Source: an uncultured Roseateles sp. (GTDB lineage Bacteria > Pseudomonadota > Gammaproteobacteria > Burkholderiales > Burkholderiaceae_C). From it: 64,000 nt of DNA. A model generated the notes under the pieces. That model had not been told where the DNA came from and made no database searches. It was given only the letters and a program-made list of their open reading frames with translations. Location: contig NZ_CAMFJS010000016.1 of assembly GCF_945956965.1 (NCBI RefSeq), forward strand, positions 44,066-108,065. The letters are read 5' to 3'. Shown here piece by piece: positions 53,569 to 61,966 of the stretch (positions are counted from its first letter, which is position 1; each line of letters starts with the position of its first letter). A program made the translations under genes and the position numbers.

Positions 53569-53844
53569 ATGAAGCCCGTTCCTCCCGAGCAATCGCTGAT
53601 CGAATACCCCTCGCGTTTCCCCATCAAGGTGATGGGCGCCCATGTGGAGGGCTTTGTCGAGGCAGTGGTGATGGTGGCGAAGAACTTCGACCCCGAGTTT
53701 GATGCCGCCACGGTGGAGACCCGGCCCAGCAAGGCCGGCAACTATCTGGGCGTCACCATCACCGTCATGGCCACCAGCCGCGAACAACTCGACGAGCTCT
53801 ATCGCACCCTGACCACCCACCCCATGGTCAAAGTGGTGCTGTGA
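53569..53844 (+). CDS. ybeD: YbeD-family protein (DUF493)
   Basis: This is a 91 aa protein of the DUF493 group. YPSRFPIKVMGAHVEGFVEA and the end ELYRTLTTHPMVKVVL define it. The fold resembles the regulatory ACT-like domain of allosteric enzymes; E. coli YbeD lies in the same place between dacA and lipB. Function is unknown. Its last 17 bp overlap the 3' end of the convergent Sel1-type gene. Confidence 0.93.
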   Translation: MKPVPPEQSLIEYPSRFPIKVMGAHVEGFVEAVVMVAKNFDPEFDAATVETRPSKAGNYLGVTITVMATSREQLDELYRTLTTHPMVKVVL

Positions 53845-54517
53845 GTGCCTGCGCCTGCAGGCGCTGATCGATTTCCTTCACCTTGTAGGGCGCGGCCACG
53901 TCCCCGTTGTGCGTGGCGGCCTCGTACCAGTAGCGCGCCAAGCGCAGGTCTTGCGTCAGGCCCAAGCCCGCTTCGTACATCGAGGCCAGCAAATACTGCG
54001 CGCCCTCATCACCTTGATTGGCTGCAGCGCGGAACCATTGCGCGGCTTGCGCCATGTCGGTGGCCACGCCGCGGCCCAGGTAGTAGGCTGTGCCCAGGGC
54101 GACTTGGGCCTCGCTGCTGCCATGCTGTGCCGCCAAGGCATACCAGTGATGGGCTTGCTGCAGATCGGGCCGGCCCTTGGCGGATTGCAGGCCTTGCTCG
54201 TAAAACGTGCCCAAGGCCAATTCGGCGCGCAGCAGGCCGTTGGCCGCCGCGCGTTTGAGCAGGCGCTGCGCCTGATTCAGATCATTGCGTGGCAGTTCGC
54301 CGCGGATGTGCAGCATGGCCAGGTTGTAGTCGGCCAGCGGCAGCTGCTTGCGGCTGGACAGCGTTTTGAATCCGCGGGCCGCGGCCTTCAAATCACCGGC
54401 CTCATAGGCCGCCAGGGCTTGATCCAAGGCGCTGTTGGCGCCTGTCGCGGCCCAAGGGCGCAGCGGGGCTGCGGCCAGCAGCAAGGCGGTGGCGGTGATG
54501 AGGAGAAGCCTGCGCAT
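53828..54517 (-). CDS. Sel1-like / tetratricopeptide repeat exported protein
   Basis: This is a 229 aa protein with a signal peptide (MRRLLLITATALLLAAAPLRPWA). Four to five Sel1-type helical repeats follow, seen as ALGTFYEQG, ALGTAYYLGRGVATDMAQAA and LLASMYEAGLGLTQDLRLA. Such repeats bind partner proteins in the periplasm or at the surface. AAGGAACCCAT precedes the ATG, so this gene has a normal ribosome site. Its 3' end overlaps ybeD by 17 bp. It interrupts the dacC-lipA block on the opposite strand. Confidence 0.87.
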   Translation of the reverse strand: MRRLLLITATALLLAAAPLRPWAATGANSALDQALAAYEAGDLKAAARGFKTLSSRKQLPLADYNLAMLHIRGELPRNDLNQAQRLLKRAAANGLLRAELALGTFYEQGLQSAKGRPDLQQAHHWYALAAQHGSSEAQVALGTAYYLGRGVATDMAQAAQWFRAAANQGDEGAQYLLASMYEAGLGLTQDLRLARYWYEAATHNGDVAAPYKVKEIDQRLQAQALTAPL

Positions 54518-54600
54518 ATGGGTTCCTTTTTGGCTGCCGGGGTGGCAAGCCTAGTTCAAGCTGAGTCGGCCCAGGGTTCTGGGGTCTTACAGGCTGGCGC

Positions 54601-54606
54601 TAACAT
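54601..54606 (+). promoter_or_regulatory. Candidate -10 (TAACAT) for leaderless lipB mRNA
   Basis: TAACAT, then TCCGCC, then the lipB ATG at 54613; no Shine-Dalgarno. Confidence 0.45.
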
Positions 54607-54612
54607 TCCGCC

Positions 54613-55284
54613 ATGATGCTTGTGAAAACACTGGGCCTGGTCGATTACGAGACCACCGTTGCCGCCATGCGCGACTTCACCGAGGCCCGCGGCCCCGACA
54701 CGCCGGATGAGATCTGGCTGTGCGAACACCCGCCCACCTACACCCAAGGTCTGGCCGGCAAGGCCGACCATGTGCTGGATGCCCAGGGCATCCCGGTGGT
54801 GCAAACCAATCGTGGCGGCCAGGTCACCTATCACGGCCCCGGCCAGGTGGTGGCCTACCCGCTGATCAATCTGCAGCGCGCCGGCTACTTTGTGCGCGAG
54901 TATGTGTTTCGCCTGGAAGCGGCCGTGATCCAGACGCTGAGCGCCTTCGGCGTCACCGGCCACCGGGTCAGTGGCGCGCCGGGCATTTATGTGCGCCTGG
55001 ATGAGCCCGGCGCCCATGCGGCGCTGAGCGGGCCGGCCGATCCCTTGCAGCCTTTTCAGGGCCTGGGCAAGGTGGCGGCTTTGGGCATCAAGGTCAGCCG
55101 CCACTGCACGTATCACGGGGTGGCGCTCAATGTGGCCATGGACCTGAAGCCCTTCGCCGGCATCAACCCCTGCGGCTACGCGGGGCTGGCCACGGTGGAC
55201 CTCGTTACACTTGGCGTCTTTGCGGACTGGCCCACGGTGGCTCAGCGCTTTGGCGAGCGCCTCAGCGCGCAGTTGCAAAACTGA
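54613..55284 (+). CDS. lipB: Octanoyl-[acyl-carrier-protein]:protein N-octanoyltransferase
   Basis: LipB (223 aa) moves octanoate from ACP to lipoyl domains of 2-oxoacid dehydrogenases and Gcv[20 protein letters not shown] is the substrate loop; catalytic Cys187 ([10 protein letters not shown]) and Lys160 (LGIKVSR) are in place. An insert of about 15 residues around 130-146 ([16 protein letters not shown]) is longer than in E. coli. Two ATGs are adjacent; the first is chosen because it fits the leaderless spacing. lipA follows 42 bp later. Confidence 0.95.
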   Translation: MMLVKTLGLVDYETTVAAMRDFTEARGPDTPDEIWLCEHPPTYTQGLAGKADHVLDAQGIPVVQTNRGGQVTYHGPGQVVAYPLINLQRAGYFVREYVFRLEAAVIQTLSAFGVTGHRVSGAPGIYVRLDEPGAHAALSGPADPLQPFQGLGKVAALGIKVSRHCTYHGVALNVAMDLKPFAGINPCGYAGLATVDLVTLGVFADWPTVAQRFGERLSAQLQN

Positions 55285-55326
55285 ATCAAGAATGGGGCTC
55301 CACAAGAGCTGACGAAAGAAGCAGTA

Positions 55327-56334
55327 ATGGCTAGCGACAACACCACCCACGAACTCAAGACCGGCGAGGCCTATGACGCCAGCGCCAAGCAAAAGGCGCA
55401 AGCCAAGACCGCGCGCATCCCGATCAAGATCGTGCCGGTTGGCGAGATGCTGAAGAAGCCGGACTGGATTCGCGTCAAGGCCGGTTCGCCCTCGACCCGC
55501 TTCTACGAAATCAAGCAGATCCTGCGCGAGCACAAGCTGCACACGGTGTGCGAGGAAGCGTCTTGCCCGAATATCGGTGAATGCTTCGGCAAGGGCACGG
55601 CCACCTTCATGATCATGGGTGACAAGTGCACCCGTCGCTGCCCCTTCTGCGATGTGGGCCACGGCCGCCCTGATCCGCTGGATGTGGACGAGCCGCTGAA
55701 TCTGGCCAAGACCATCGCGGCGCTCAAGCTCAAGTATGTGGTGATCACCAGCGTGGATCGCGACGATCTGCGCGACGGCGGCGCCGGCCATTTCGCCGAG
55801 TGCATCCAGAAGGTGCGCGAGCTCAGCCCCAGCACCCAGATTGAAATCCTAACGCCCGATTTCCGCGGCCGCGCCGATCGCGCCCTGGATATCTTGCGCG
55901 CTGCGCCGCCTGACGTGATGAACCACAATCTGGAAACCGCACCGCGCCTGTACAAGGAAGCGCGCCCAGGCTCTGACTACCAGTTCAGCCTGGATCTGCT
56001 CAAGCGCTTCAAGGACGAAGTGCCGGGTGTGCCGACCAAGAGCGGCATCATGGTCGGCCTGGGTGAGACCGACGAAGAGATTCTGCAAGTCATGCGCGAT
56101 ATGCGTGCCCACAATGTGGACATGCTGACCCTGGGGCAATACTTGGCCCCGAGTGGCCATCATCTGCCGGTGCGCCGTTATGTGCACCCGGATACCTTCA
56201 AGATGTTCGAGGCCGAGGCCTACAAGATGGGCTTCAGCCACGCCGCCGTGGGCGCCATGGTGCGCTCCAGCTATCACGCCGATCATCAGGCGGAGCAGGC
56301 CACGCAGGCGATTGACGCCGCCGCAAGCAAGTAA
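55327..56334 (+). CDS. lipA: Lipoyl synthase
   Basis: LipA (335 aa) is a radical-SAM enzyme that inserts two sulfurs into octanoyl groups. Cys75, Cys80 and Cys86 ([12 protein letters not shown]) bind the auxiliary 4Fe-4S cluster that donates sulfur; Cys101, Cys105 and Cys108 (CTRRCPFC) bind the SAM cluster. The C-terminal [11 protein letters not shown] holds the conserved Ser ligand. It completes the lipoylation pathway with lipB just upstream. A very strong terminator follows. Confidence 0.97.
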   Translation: MASDNTTHELKTGEAYDASAKQKAQAKTARIPIKIVPVGEMLKKPDWIRVKAGSPSTRFYEIKQILREHKLHTVCEEASCPNIGECFGKGTATFMIMGDKCTRRCPFCDVGHGRPDPLDVDEPLNLAKTIAALKLKYVVITSVDRDDLRDGGAGHFAECIQKVRELSPSTQIEILTPDFRGRADRALDILRAAPPDVMNHNLETAPRLYKEARPGSDYQFSLDLLKRFKDEVPGVPTKSGIMVGLGETDEEILQVMRDMRAHNVDMLTLGQYLAPSGHHLPVRRYVHPDTFKMFEAEAYKMGFSHAAVGAMVRSSYHADHQAEQATQAIDAAASK

Positions 56335-56368
56335 GTTAACAGCAGGCGCCAACTAGACGCCCCAAAAG

Positions 56369-56410
56369 CAAACAAGCCGCTGAAGTCTCGCCACTTCAGC
56401 GGCTTGTTTT
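56369..56410 (+). terminator. Rho-independent terminator after lipA (bidirectional)
   Basis: A perfect 16-bp stem (56371-56386 with 56393-56408) around CTCGCC is followed by TTTT and preceded by AAAAGCA, between lipA and the convergent tlpA-like gene. Confidence 0.93.
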
Positions 56411-56440
56411 ATTTCGGCAGCCGCAAAGGCGCGGCTGCGT

Positions 56441-56947
56441 TCAGCTCTCAGCCAGCAGCTTTTCGACCAAGCCGTGCAGGGCCGCGAAATCCGGCTCGCC
56501 GACATAGCGTTTGACGATCTCGCCGCGCTTATTGATCAAGAAGGTGGTGGGCGTGAGTTGCACCTTGCCGAACTGCTTGGCGATCTCGCCGGTGTTGTCG
56601 ATCGCCACGCCGAAGGGCAGGCGGCGGCTCTCGGCAAAATTGGCCACAAAGTCCGGCGCGTCATAGCTCATGGCCACGGCCAGGGTGTCAAAGCCCTTGG
56701 CCTTGAACTTCTCATGCGTGGCGATGAGTTCGGGCATCTCTTTGACGCAGGTGGTGCAACTGGTGGCCCAGAAGTTCACCAGCATGACCTTGCCAGCCCA
56801 TTGGCTGGAGTCGAATTTGGCCCCGTTCAGCAGCACATAGCTGACCGCCGGTGCCTTTTCATACTTGCTGCCCAGCGTGGCCCACAGGCCTGCGGCGCCA
56901 AGGGCGAGCAGGAGCAGGGCGGGGGCGATCCAACGAGAGGTCTTCAT
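56441..56947 (-). CDS. TlpA-family membrane-anchored thioredoxin
   Basis: This is a 168 aa periplasmic thiol reductase. An N-terminal anchor (WIAPALLLLALGAAGLWATL) is followed by a thioredoxin fold with the redox pair Cys64-Cys67 in ATSCTTCVKEMPEL. GVAIDNTGEIAKQFGKVQLT and TPTTFLINKRGEIV are typical of the TlpA/ResA group. It may feed cytochrome c maturation or DsbC-type proteins, and could take electrons from DsbD in this window. TAAACT lies 6 nt before the ATG. Confidence 0.9.
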   Translation of the reverse strand: MKTSRWIAPALLLLALGAAGLWATLGSKYEKAPAVSYVLLNGAKFDSSQWAGKVMLVNFWATSCTTCVKEMPELIATHEKFKAKGFDTLAVAMSYDAPDFVANFAESRRLPFGVAIDNTGEIAKQFGKVQLTPTTFLINKRGEIVKRYVGEPDFAALHGLVEKLLAES

Positions 56948-56953
56948 GCCAGC

Positions 56954-56959
56954 AGTTTA
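56954..56959 (-). promoter_or_regulatory. Candidate -10 (TAAACT) for leaderless tlpA-like mRNA
   Basis: On the minus strand TAAACT, then GCTGGC, then ATG; no ribosome site. Confidence 0.45.
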
Positions 56960-56972
56960 GCGGGCGGCGGAC

Positions 56973-58169
56973 TCAGAACTCTTTGGAGAGTTCGAACAGC
57001 AGCACGGAGGGCAGGGCATCGCTCAGGTGCTGGCGTGAGATGCGGGCCAAACCATCGGCGGTGGCGGTGGACAGCTGGGTCATGTGCGACTCGGCCATCA
57101 CCTCGACGAAGCTGAACATGGGTACTTCGCGCATGATGTCTTCGAACAGCATGTCGAAGTCCGGCCCGCGCAGCGCGCTTTCGAACACGATGCCGTGCGG
57201 CAGGCCCTCGGCGCAGAACACCGAGGCCTCGTCCATGCTGCTGACCACATCAATGATCAAGCCCATGTGCTGAATCGCGGTCTGGATTTGCGTGCGCAGA
57301 TCGCGGCTCTGGGCAATGATCAGCACATGGCTGCCGGCCAGGGGTTTGGAGTTGCTGGACGGCTGGTAGTCGCGCCGGCCCGCAGTGGTCGATGGCTTGG
57401 ATTCCCAGATCGACTCGCGGCCCTCAGGGTCCGCGTCCGACATGCCGGGCTCCTCGCCCACGGTGTGGGGGAATTCCAGCGTCAGCACGGTGATGCCAGC
57501 TTCATCTTCACGCAGAGGCAGCACACCCATGGTCAGGGCGGTTTGTTCCACCAAGCGCCAGCCCAGGGCGTTCAGGCTCGCTGGTGTTTCGAATTCTTGC
57601 TGCGCATCGAGCAGGTCCAGCGAGCGATGCGCAAAGCGGCACGTCAGGCGCGCCTTGGCCGGCCAGGAACTCAGGTCCAGGCGCAGGTCGATGGAGGAGT
57701 GGGTATTGGCCAGCGCCCAGTCCATCAAGGCGTTCAGCAGTGAAAACAGCAGCGAGCCATCGGCCATCACCTCAATGGGCTTGAGCGATTGGCGGATCTG
57801 GATGCCGCGTGCTTGAGTCTCGCGGCTGCGCTGGGTCAGCACGCCGCGCAGGATTTGGGTTAGGTGCAGGCGTTCGCGCGACAGGCGCAAGCGGCCCGAG
57901 GCCAGCCGCGCCAGTTGCTGCCCCACCATGCCGGCCTCCCGGGCTTGCGAAACGCTGTCGCGCAGGGCGCGCAGGCTTTGGCGATCAATTTGCCCGGTGC
58001 TGACCAGGCTGTGGATGCGCTCCAGCGCCGAACTCAGCGGGCCGGCAATCTCCGCGCCCAGCAATTGCACGATCTCACCCCATTGCGCATGGTCAGGCGC
58101 GCTGGCGACGTCGTTCGCGGCAGCGGTGCCGGCGTTCGCGGGGTGAGGGGTGGAGGTGTTGGTGACCAT
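56973..58169 (-). CDS. Degenerate hybrid sensor-kinase-like protein (pseudokinase plus pseudoreceiver)
   Basis: This is a 398 aa soluble protein with the layout of a hybrid histidine kinase but without its catalytic residues. Residues 38-45 (GAEIAGPL) align with the HExxTPL phospho-acceptor box yet have Ala in place of His. The N-box region (LLNALMDWALANT) has Asp150 where Asn is required, and no G1 box follows. Residues 281-395 look like a receiver fold (HVLIIAQSRDLRTQI) with Glu330 where the phospho-acceptor Asp would be. No membrane segment is seen. It probably works as a binding or scaffold protein in a signalling pathway. No partner gene adjoins it. Confidence 0.72.
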   Translation of the reverse strand: MVTNTSTPHPANAGTAAANDVASAPDHAQWGEIVQLLGAEIAGPLSSALERIHSLVSTGQIDRQSLRALRDSVSQAREAGMVGQQLARLASGRLRLSRERLHLTQILRGVLTQRSRETQARGIQIRQSLKPIEVMADGSLLFSLLNALMDWALANTHSSIDLRLDLSSWPAKARLTCRFAHRSLDLLDAQQEFETPASLNALGWRLVEQTALTMGVLPLREDEAGITVLTLEFPHTVGEEPGMSDADPEGRESIWESKPSTTAGRRDYQPSSNSKPLAGSHVLIIAQSRDLRTQIQTAIQHMGLIIDVVSSMDEASVFCAEGLPHGIVFESALRGPDFDMLFEDIMREVPMFSFVEVMAESHMTQLSTATADGLARISRQHLSDALPSVLLFELSKEF

Positions 58170-58270
58170 GGGTCGTGCAATCTGCGGGTAGACCTTTGTA
58201 GAGGTTTTGGGCTTTTCGTGGAGTGCCCACAGCGGCGCTGATGGTCGGGGTCAGGCTGGCTAGCGTCTAT

Positions 58271-58285
58271 CCCCCGATCCGGGGG
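58271..58285. repeat. CCCCCG-ATC-CGGGGG inverted repeat
   Basis: A perfect 6-bp GC stem with a 3-nt loop lies 102 bp upstream of the pseudokinase gene, followed by the palindrome GGAATTCC. It could be an operator or an RNA hairpin. Confidence 0.4.
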
Positions 58286-58367
58286 AATTCCTGATAATGC
58301 CTGCCGGTTAGCGTCAAAACGAGTAAGTTTTAACGAAAACCAGGGAAATTTGCCAATTCCCGCTGGC

Positions 58368-59633
58368 TCAGGCGACGACCTTGGCCGCCAGCAGGGACTC
58401 AATCTGCGCCTCATCCAAGCCGGCCTCGCGCAGCAACTCCTGGCTGTGCTGGCCCAGCAGGGGCGGTGCATGGCGGTAGCGCACGGGTGTGGCCGAGAGC
58501 TTCATCGGGCTGGCCACCAAACGCAGTTGTTCGCTCAAAGGGTGGGGCATGGCCACGGTCATCTCGCGTGCCTGCACATGCGGGTCGGCAAAGGCTTCTG
58601 CCAGGTTGTTGATGGCGCCGCAGGGCACTTTGGCCGCTTCCATGGCTGACAACCAGCGTTGCCGTGGCTGGGCTTTGATGACGGCGGCGAGCAGCGGCAC
58701 CAAGAGCTCGCGGTGGCGCACGCGTGCGGCATTGCTGGCGAAGCGCGGGTCTTGCGCCCAGGCGGGCTGCTCCAGGATGTCGCAGAACTTGGCGAATTGA
58801 TTGTCATTGCCCACCGCGACAATGAGATGCCCATCGGCCGCTTCAAACACCTGGTAGGGCACGATGTTCTGGTGCGCATTGCCCATGCGGCCAGGCGCCT
58901 TGCCGGTGCACAGATAGTTGCTGCCCAAATTGGCCAGCATGGCCAGTTGCGTGTCCAGCAAGGCCATGTCAATGGTTTGACCTTGGCCGGTGGCGTCGCG
59001 GTGGCGCAGGGCCGCGAGGATGGCCACGGTGGCGTAAAGCCCGGTGAACAGGTCCGCCACGGCCACGCCAACTTTCTGTGGCCCACCGCCGGGTAAGTCA
59101 TCCCGCTCCCCGGTGACGCTCATCAGGCCGCCCATGCCTTGAATGGCATAGTCGTAGCCGGCTCGGTCTTGGTAGGGGCCGGTCTGGCCAAAGCCGGTGA
59201 TGGAGCAGACCACCAGGCCAGGGTTCTCGGCCTGCAGGCTTTGCGCGTCCAGGCCGTAACGCGCCAGATCGCCGACCTTGAAGTTTTCCACCAGCACGTC
59301 CACGCCTGCCGCCAGCTTGCGGATCAAGGCTTGGCCCTCGGGAGTGGCGATGTCGATGGCGATGGAGCGCTTGTTGCGATTGGCGCCCAGGTAGTAGGCG
59401 GCTTCGCTGGTGTCGGCGCCATCGGTGTCTTTCAAGTACGGCGGTCCCCAGGCGCGGGTGTCGTCGCCGCTGCAGGGTCGCTCGACCTTGATCACATCGG
59501 CCCCCAGATCGGCCAGGGTTTGCGTGCACCAGGGGCCCGCCAAGACGCGGGAGAGGTCCAGCACCCGCACGCCGGCCAGTGACATGGCGGGCAATGCCGG
59601 GGCGGCGGAGGGAGAGCTTGACTTGTTGGGCAT
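58368..59633 (-). CDS. Class III (CaiB/BaiF) CoA-transferase
   Basis: This is a 421 aa enzyme that moves CoA between carboxylic acids through aspartyl-CoA intermediates. VRVLDLSRVLAGPWCTQTLA and DLGADVIKVERP start the fold; the catalytic Asp lies in AGYDYAIQGMGGLMSVTG; NANKRSIAIDI-type segment (GANRNKRSIAIDIATPEG) binds CoA. The exact acid (succinate, itaconate, mesaconate or formate) cannot be told. No acyl-CoA lyase or dehydrogenase adjoins it. CACAAT lies 7 nt before the ATG. Confidence 0.9.
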   Translation of the reverse strand: MPNKSSSPSAAPALPAMSLAGVRVLDLSRVLAGPWCTQTLADLGADVIKVERPCSGDDTRAWGPPYLKDTDGADTSEAAYYLGANRNKRSIAIDIATPEGQALIRKLAAGVDVLVENFKVGDLARYGLDAQSLQAENPGLVVCSITGFGQTGPYQDRAGYDYAIQGMGGLMSVTGERDDLPGGGPQKVGVAVADLFTGLYATVAILAALRHRDATGQGQTIDMALLDTQLAMLANLGSNYLCTGKAPGRMGNAHQNIVPYQVFEAADGHLIVAVGNDNQFAKFCDILEQPAWAQDPRFASNAARVRHRELLVPLLAAVIKAQPRQRWLSAMEAAKVPCGAINNLAEAFADPHVQAREMTVAMPHPLSEQLRLVASPMKLSATPVRYRHAPPLLGQHSQELLREAGLDEAQIESLLAAKVVA

Positions 59634-59640
59634 GGCTTGA

Positions 59641-59646
59641 ATTGTG
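59641..59646 (-). promoter_or_regulatory. Candidate -10 (CACAAT) for leaderless CoA-transferase mRNA
   Basis: On the minus strand CACAAT, then TCAAGCC (7 nt), then ATG. No ribosome site. Confidence 0.4.
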
Positions 59647-59672
59647 CGTCAGGCTTGGGCGGCGGCCGCTCC

Positions 59673-59678
59673 GATAAT
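59673..59678 (+). promoter_or_regulatory. Candidate -10 (GATAAT) for leaderless lipoprotein mRNA
   Basis: GATAAT, then GCCCGC, then ATG at 59685; diverges from the CoA-transferase promoter only about 30 bp away. Confidence 0.5.
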
Positions 59679-59684
59679 GCCCGC

Positions 59685-60212
59685 ATGAAAATCGCCCGCA
59701 CCTGTCTTGCATTGAGCCTCGTCAGCATCGCCGCAGCCCTGCTCGGCGCCTGCGCACCCACCCTGGACTGGCGCGAAGTCAGGCCTGAAGGTTCGGACGC
59801 GCAAGCCTTGTTCCCCTGCAAGCCGGAACTGCTCAGCCGCCCGGCCGGCGGCGCCCAGGCGCCGGGGCGCATGGGGCTGGCGCAATGCAAGGCCGGTGGC
59901 GCCAGCTTTTCGCTGTCTTGGGCCGAAGTGTCGGATCCCGCCCAAGTGGCCCCGGCCTTGCGCCAGATGCGCGAAAGCCTGGCCGGCAAACTGGCCGCCA
60001 AGCCGGGCGAGTTGCTGCCGGTGCAGGTGGCAGGCATGACGCCCAACCCCGAGGCGCAGATGCAAACCCTGCTGGGCGCCCATCAATCCGCCCAGGTGGC
60101 GGTGTTCACGCGCGGCCAATTGGTCTATCAAGCCATGCTGCTGGCGCCCAAGCCGGATCCTGCCGCTTGGCAGACTTTTATTGCGGCCCTCAAGTTGGGT
60201 GGGGTTCAGTGA
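59685..60212 (+). CDS. Putative lipoprotein of unknown function
   Basis: This is a 175 aa protein. The signal peptide MKIARTCLALSLVSIAAAL ends in a lipobox LLGAC, so Cys24 or nearby should be lipidated and the protein anchored in an envelope membrane. The mature part begins APTLDWREVRPEG and has no recognised domain; Cys in LFPCKPEL and AQCKAGG could form a disulfide. The frame opens 16 codons earlier without a signal. It lies 33 bp before the PTS genes but both have their own -10, so a shared role is not implied. Confidence 0.82.
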   Translation: MKIARTCLALSLVSIAAALLGACAPTLDWREVRPEGSDAQALFPCKPELLSRPAGGAQAPGRMGLAQCKAGGASFSLSWAEVSDPAQVAPALRQMRESLAGKLAAKPGELLPVQVAGMTPNPEAQMQTLLGAHQSAQVAVFTRGQLVYQAMLLAPKPDPAAWQTFIAALKLGGVQ

Positions 60213-60233
60213 AGCCCACCAGCGTTCCGCATT

Positions 60234-60239
60234 GATAAT
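60234..60239 (+). promoter_or_regulatory. Candidate -10 (GATAAT) for leaderless EIIA mRNA
   Basis: GATAAT, then GAGGCC, then ATG at 60246. Confidence 0.5.
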
Positions 60240-60245
60240 GAGGCC

Positions 60246-60653
60246 ATGCCCGGACTTCTTGTGATCGCCCATGCGCCCTTGGCCTCCGCCCTCAAAGCGG
60301 TGGCCGAACACACCTTTCCGCAATGCGCGCCGCAGTTAGCGGTCTTGGATGTGACGCCGGATCAGTCGGTGGAAGCCATCGAAGCACAGGCGCGCGCCCT
60401 CTTGCTGGCGGCGGGGCATGAGCAATGCTTGGTGCTGACGGATGTGTTTGGCGCGTCGCCACACAATGCCGCTCTGCGTTTGGCGGGTGATTCGGTCCGG
60501 GTGGTTTGCGGTGTCAATGCGCCGATGTTGTGGCGCTCGCTGTGCTATGCCCGCGAGCCTTTGGATGTGCTGGCCAAGCGTGCCGTTGATGGCGGCGTGG
60601 CGGGCATCATGCAATGCGGTCAAACTGTGCTGAGTTCTTCTTCCGAGCCCTGA
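60246..60653 (+). CDS. PTS EIIA component, mannose family
   Basis: This is a 135 aa EIIA-Man-type domain. His9 in LLVIAHAPLASAL is the phosphorylation site, and LVLTDVFGASPHNAALRL matches the family D-[LV]-x-G-[AG]-[ST]-P motif. No EIIB, EIIC or EIID domain is fused or adjacent, so it is likely a regulatory phospho-carrier that ends the EI-HPr chain. HPr follows after 9 bp. In other beta-proteobacteria this EIIA-HPr-EI set is associated with nitrogen/carbon and polyhydroxyalkanoate control. Confidence 0.92.
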   Translation: MPGLLVIAHAPLASALKAVAEHTFPQCAPQLAVLDVTPDQSVEAIEAQARALLLAAGHEQCLVLTDVFGASPHNAALRLAGDSVRVVCGVNAPMLWRSLCYAREPLDVLAKRAVDGGVAGIMQCGQTVLSSSSEP

Positions 60654-60662
60654 ATTTCAATA

Positions 60663-60932
60663 ATGATCAAATCGACTTTGACCATCAGCAACAAGCTCGG
60701 GCTGCACGCCCGCGCGTCCGCCAAGCTGACCAAGCTGGCCGGCTCTTTTCAGTGTGAAGTCTTCATGAGTCGCAACAGCCGCCGCGTTAACGCCAAAAGC
60801 ATCATGGGCGTGATGATGCTGGCCGCAGGCCTCGGCTCACAGGTCGAGCTGGAAACCGATGGGCCGGATGAGCAGGCTGCGCACGACGCCCTGACTGCCC
60901 TGGTCAACGACAAGTTCGGCGAAGGGCAATAA
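60663..60932 (+). CDS. ptsH: Phosphocarrier protein HPr
   Basis: HPr (89 aa) passes phosphate from EI to EIIA. His15 lies in KLGLHARASAKL and the regulatory Ser46 in RVNAKSIMGVMML, so it can in principle be a substrate of HPr kinase as well. The start ATG follows 9 bp after the EIIA stop, with TCAATA in between and no clear ribosome site, implying coupling. A hairpin follows and separates it from the convergent OlsB-like gene. Confidence 0.95.
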   Translation: MIKSTLTISNKLGLHARASAKLTKLAGSFQCEVFMSRNSRRVNAKSIMGVMMLAAGLGSQVELETDGPDEQAAHDALTALVNDKFGEGQ

Positions 60933-60936
60933 GCCC

Positions 60937-60958
60937 GGCCTGCCCCGCGGCGCAGGCC
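60937..60958. terminator. Hairpin between convergent ptsH and olsB-like genes
   Basis: GGCCTGC and GCAGGCC pair around CCCGCGGC; only TT follows, so termination efficiency is uncertain. Confidence 0.45.
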
Positions 60959-60965
60959 TTGCGAC

Positions 60966-61841
60966 TTACTCGATGAAGTGGCGCCGGTAGCGCGCCGGCA
61001 GGTCCTGAATGCGCATCATCATCGGCAGGTCGGCGGTGTTGAAGTCCGGATCCCAGGCCGGTGCGCCGAGGATGCGTGCGCCGCAGCGCAGATAGCCTTT
61101 GATCAGCGGTGGCGCTTCCACCACCAGGTCTTGGCGCAGGTCATCCACGGGAAGCGGCAGGCGCGGCCGCACTTGCCATTCGATGCCGGCCAAATGGGTT
61201 TTTTCCAGCTGCTTCCACAAGCTGGCAGCGAAGTGGCCGCCGTCGCGCATGCTGACGCTGGCGCAGCCGATCATGGTGTCAAGTTCATTGCGCAGCATGA
61301 ATTCGGCCAGGGCGCCCCACAGCACCATGATGGCGCCGCCGGAGCGGTGCTCGGGGTGGATGCAGGAGCGGCCCAGCTCCACCATGCGCTCGCGCAGGCT
61401 GCGCAGGCGGGTCAGATCGAACTCGGTCTCGCTGTACAGGCCACCGGCACGCTTGGCGGCCGCCGGCGTGAGTACGCGGTAGGTGCCGATGACCTTGCCT
61501 TTGCGGCCATCGCCGCGCACTTCGCGAACCAGCAGGTGTTCGCAGAAGGCGTCGAAGGTGTCGATGTCCAGCTTGGGCGGTGCGCCCTTGGGCACGCACA
61601 ACCGGGCGCCCATTTCTTCGGCAAAAACTTGGTAGCGCAGGGCCTGGGCTTCGCGGACTTCATCCTCACTGCGGGCCCAGCTCACATCCAGGCGGGCTGG
61701 CGCTGCGCGCTTGCTGTCGAGCTCAATTGGCGCCAGTGGGGAGTGAGGCTGCTGCCGCGCATGTGAATGCTGCTCGGCCAACTTCTGCGGCTTGGGCCGC
61801 AGGTCGGAGAAGGGGAGAGTCGGCAGGGGAAGATCCCGCAT
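60966..61841 (-). CDS. GNAT-family N-acyltransferase, OlsB-like (ornithine lipid synthesis)
   Basis: This is a 291 aa protein of the family that acylates ornithine with 3-hydroxyacyl-ACP to give lyso-ornithine lipid. The first 50 residues are poorly conserved and Pro/Gln-rich. The core has SEDEVREAQALRYQVFAEEM, VIGTYRVLTPAAA, ELGRSCIHPEHRSGGAIMVL and TMIGCASVSMRDG, then PPLIKGYLRCGARI and a C-terminal DFNTADLPMMMRI. The second Met (61841) has GAGG at a good distance and is preferred over the one 4 codons upstream (61853). It splits the ptsH-ptsI pair. A partner OlsA-type acyltransferase is not in the window. Confidence 0.85.
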   Translation of the reverse strand: MRDLPLPTLPFSDLRPKPQKLAEQHSHARQQPHSPLAPIELDSKRAAPARLDVSWARSEDEVREAQALRYQVFAEEMGARLCVPKGAPPKLDIDTFDAFCEHLLVREVRGDGRKGKVIGTYRVLTPAAAKRAGGLYSETEFDLTRLRSLRERMVELGRSCIHPEHRSGGAIMVLWGALAEFMLRNELDTMIGCASVSMRDGGHFAASLWKQLEKTHLAGIEWQVRPRLPLPVDDLRQDLVVEAPPLIKGYLRCGARILGAPAWDPDFNTADLPMMMRIQDLPARYRRHFIE

Positions 61842-61954
61842 GGGTAGCCTCATTCAAGTCGTTGCAAGCCCAGCCATGCTCGGCGTTACGGGTGACGCCG
61901 GCGTGACTCAGGAATGACGATTCAATGACGACGCGCATTGGCGCTGCCGGCTGC

Positions 61955-61960
61955 TAAAGT
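61955..61960 (+). promoter_or_regulatory. Candidate extended -10 (TGC-TAAAGT) for leaderless ptsI mRNA
   Basis: TAAAGT, preceded by TGC, then CAAGGC and ATG at 61967. The spacing again places the start on the A. Confidence 0.45.
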
Positions 61961-61966
61961 CAAGGC

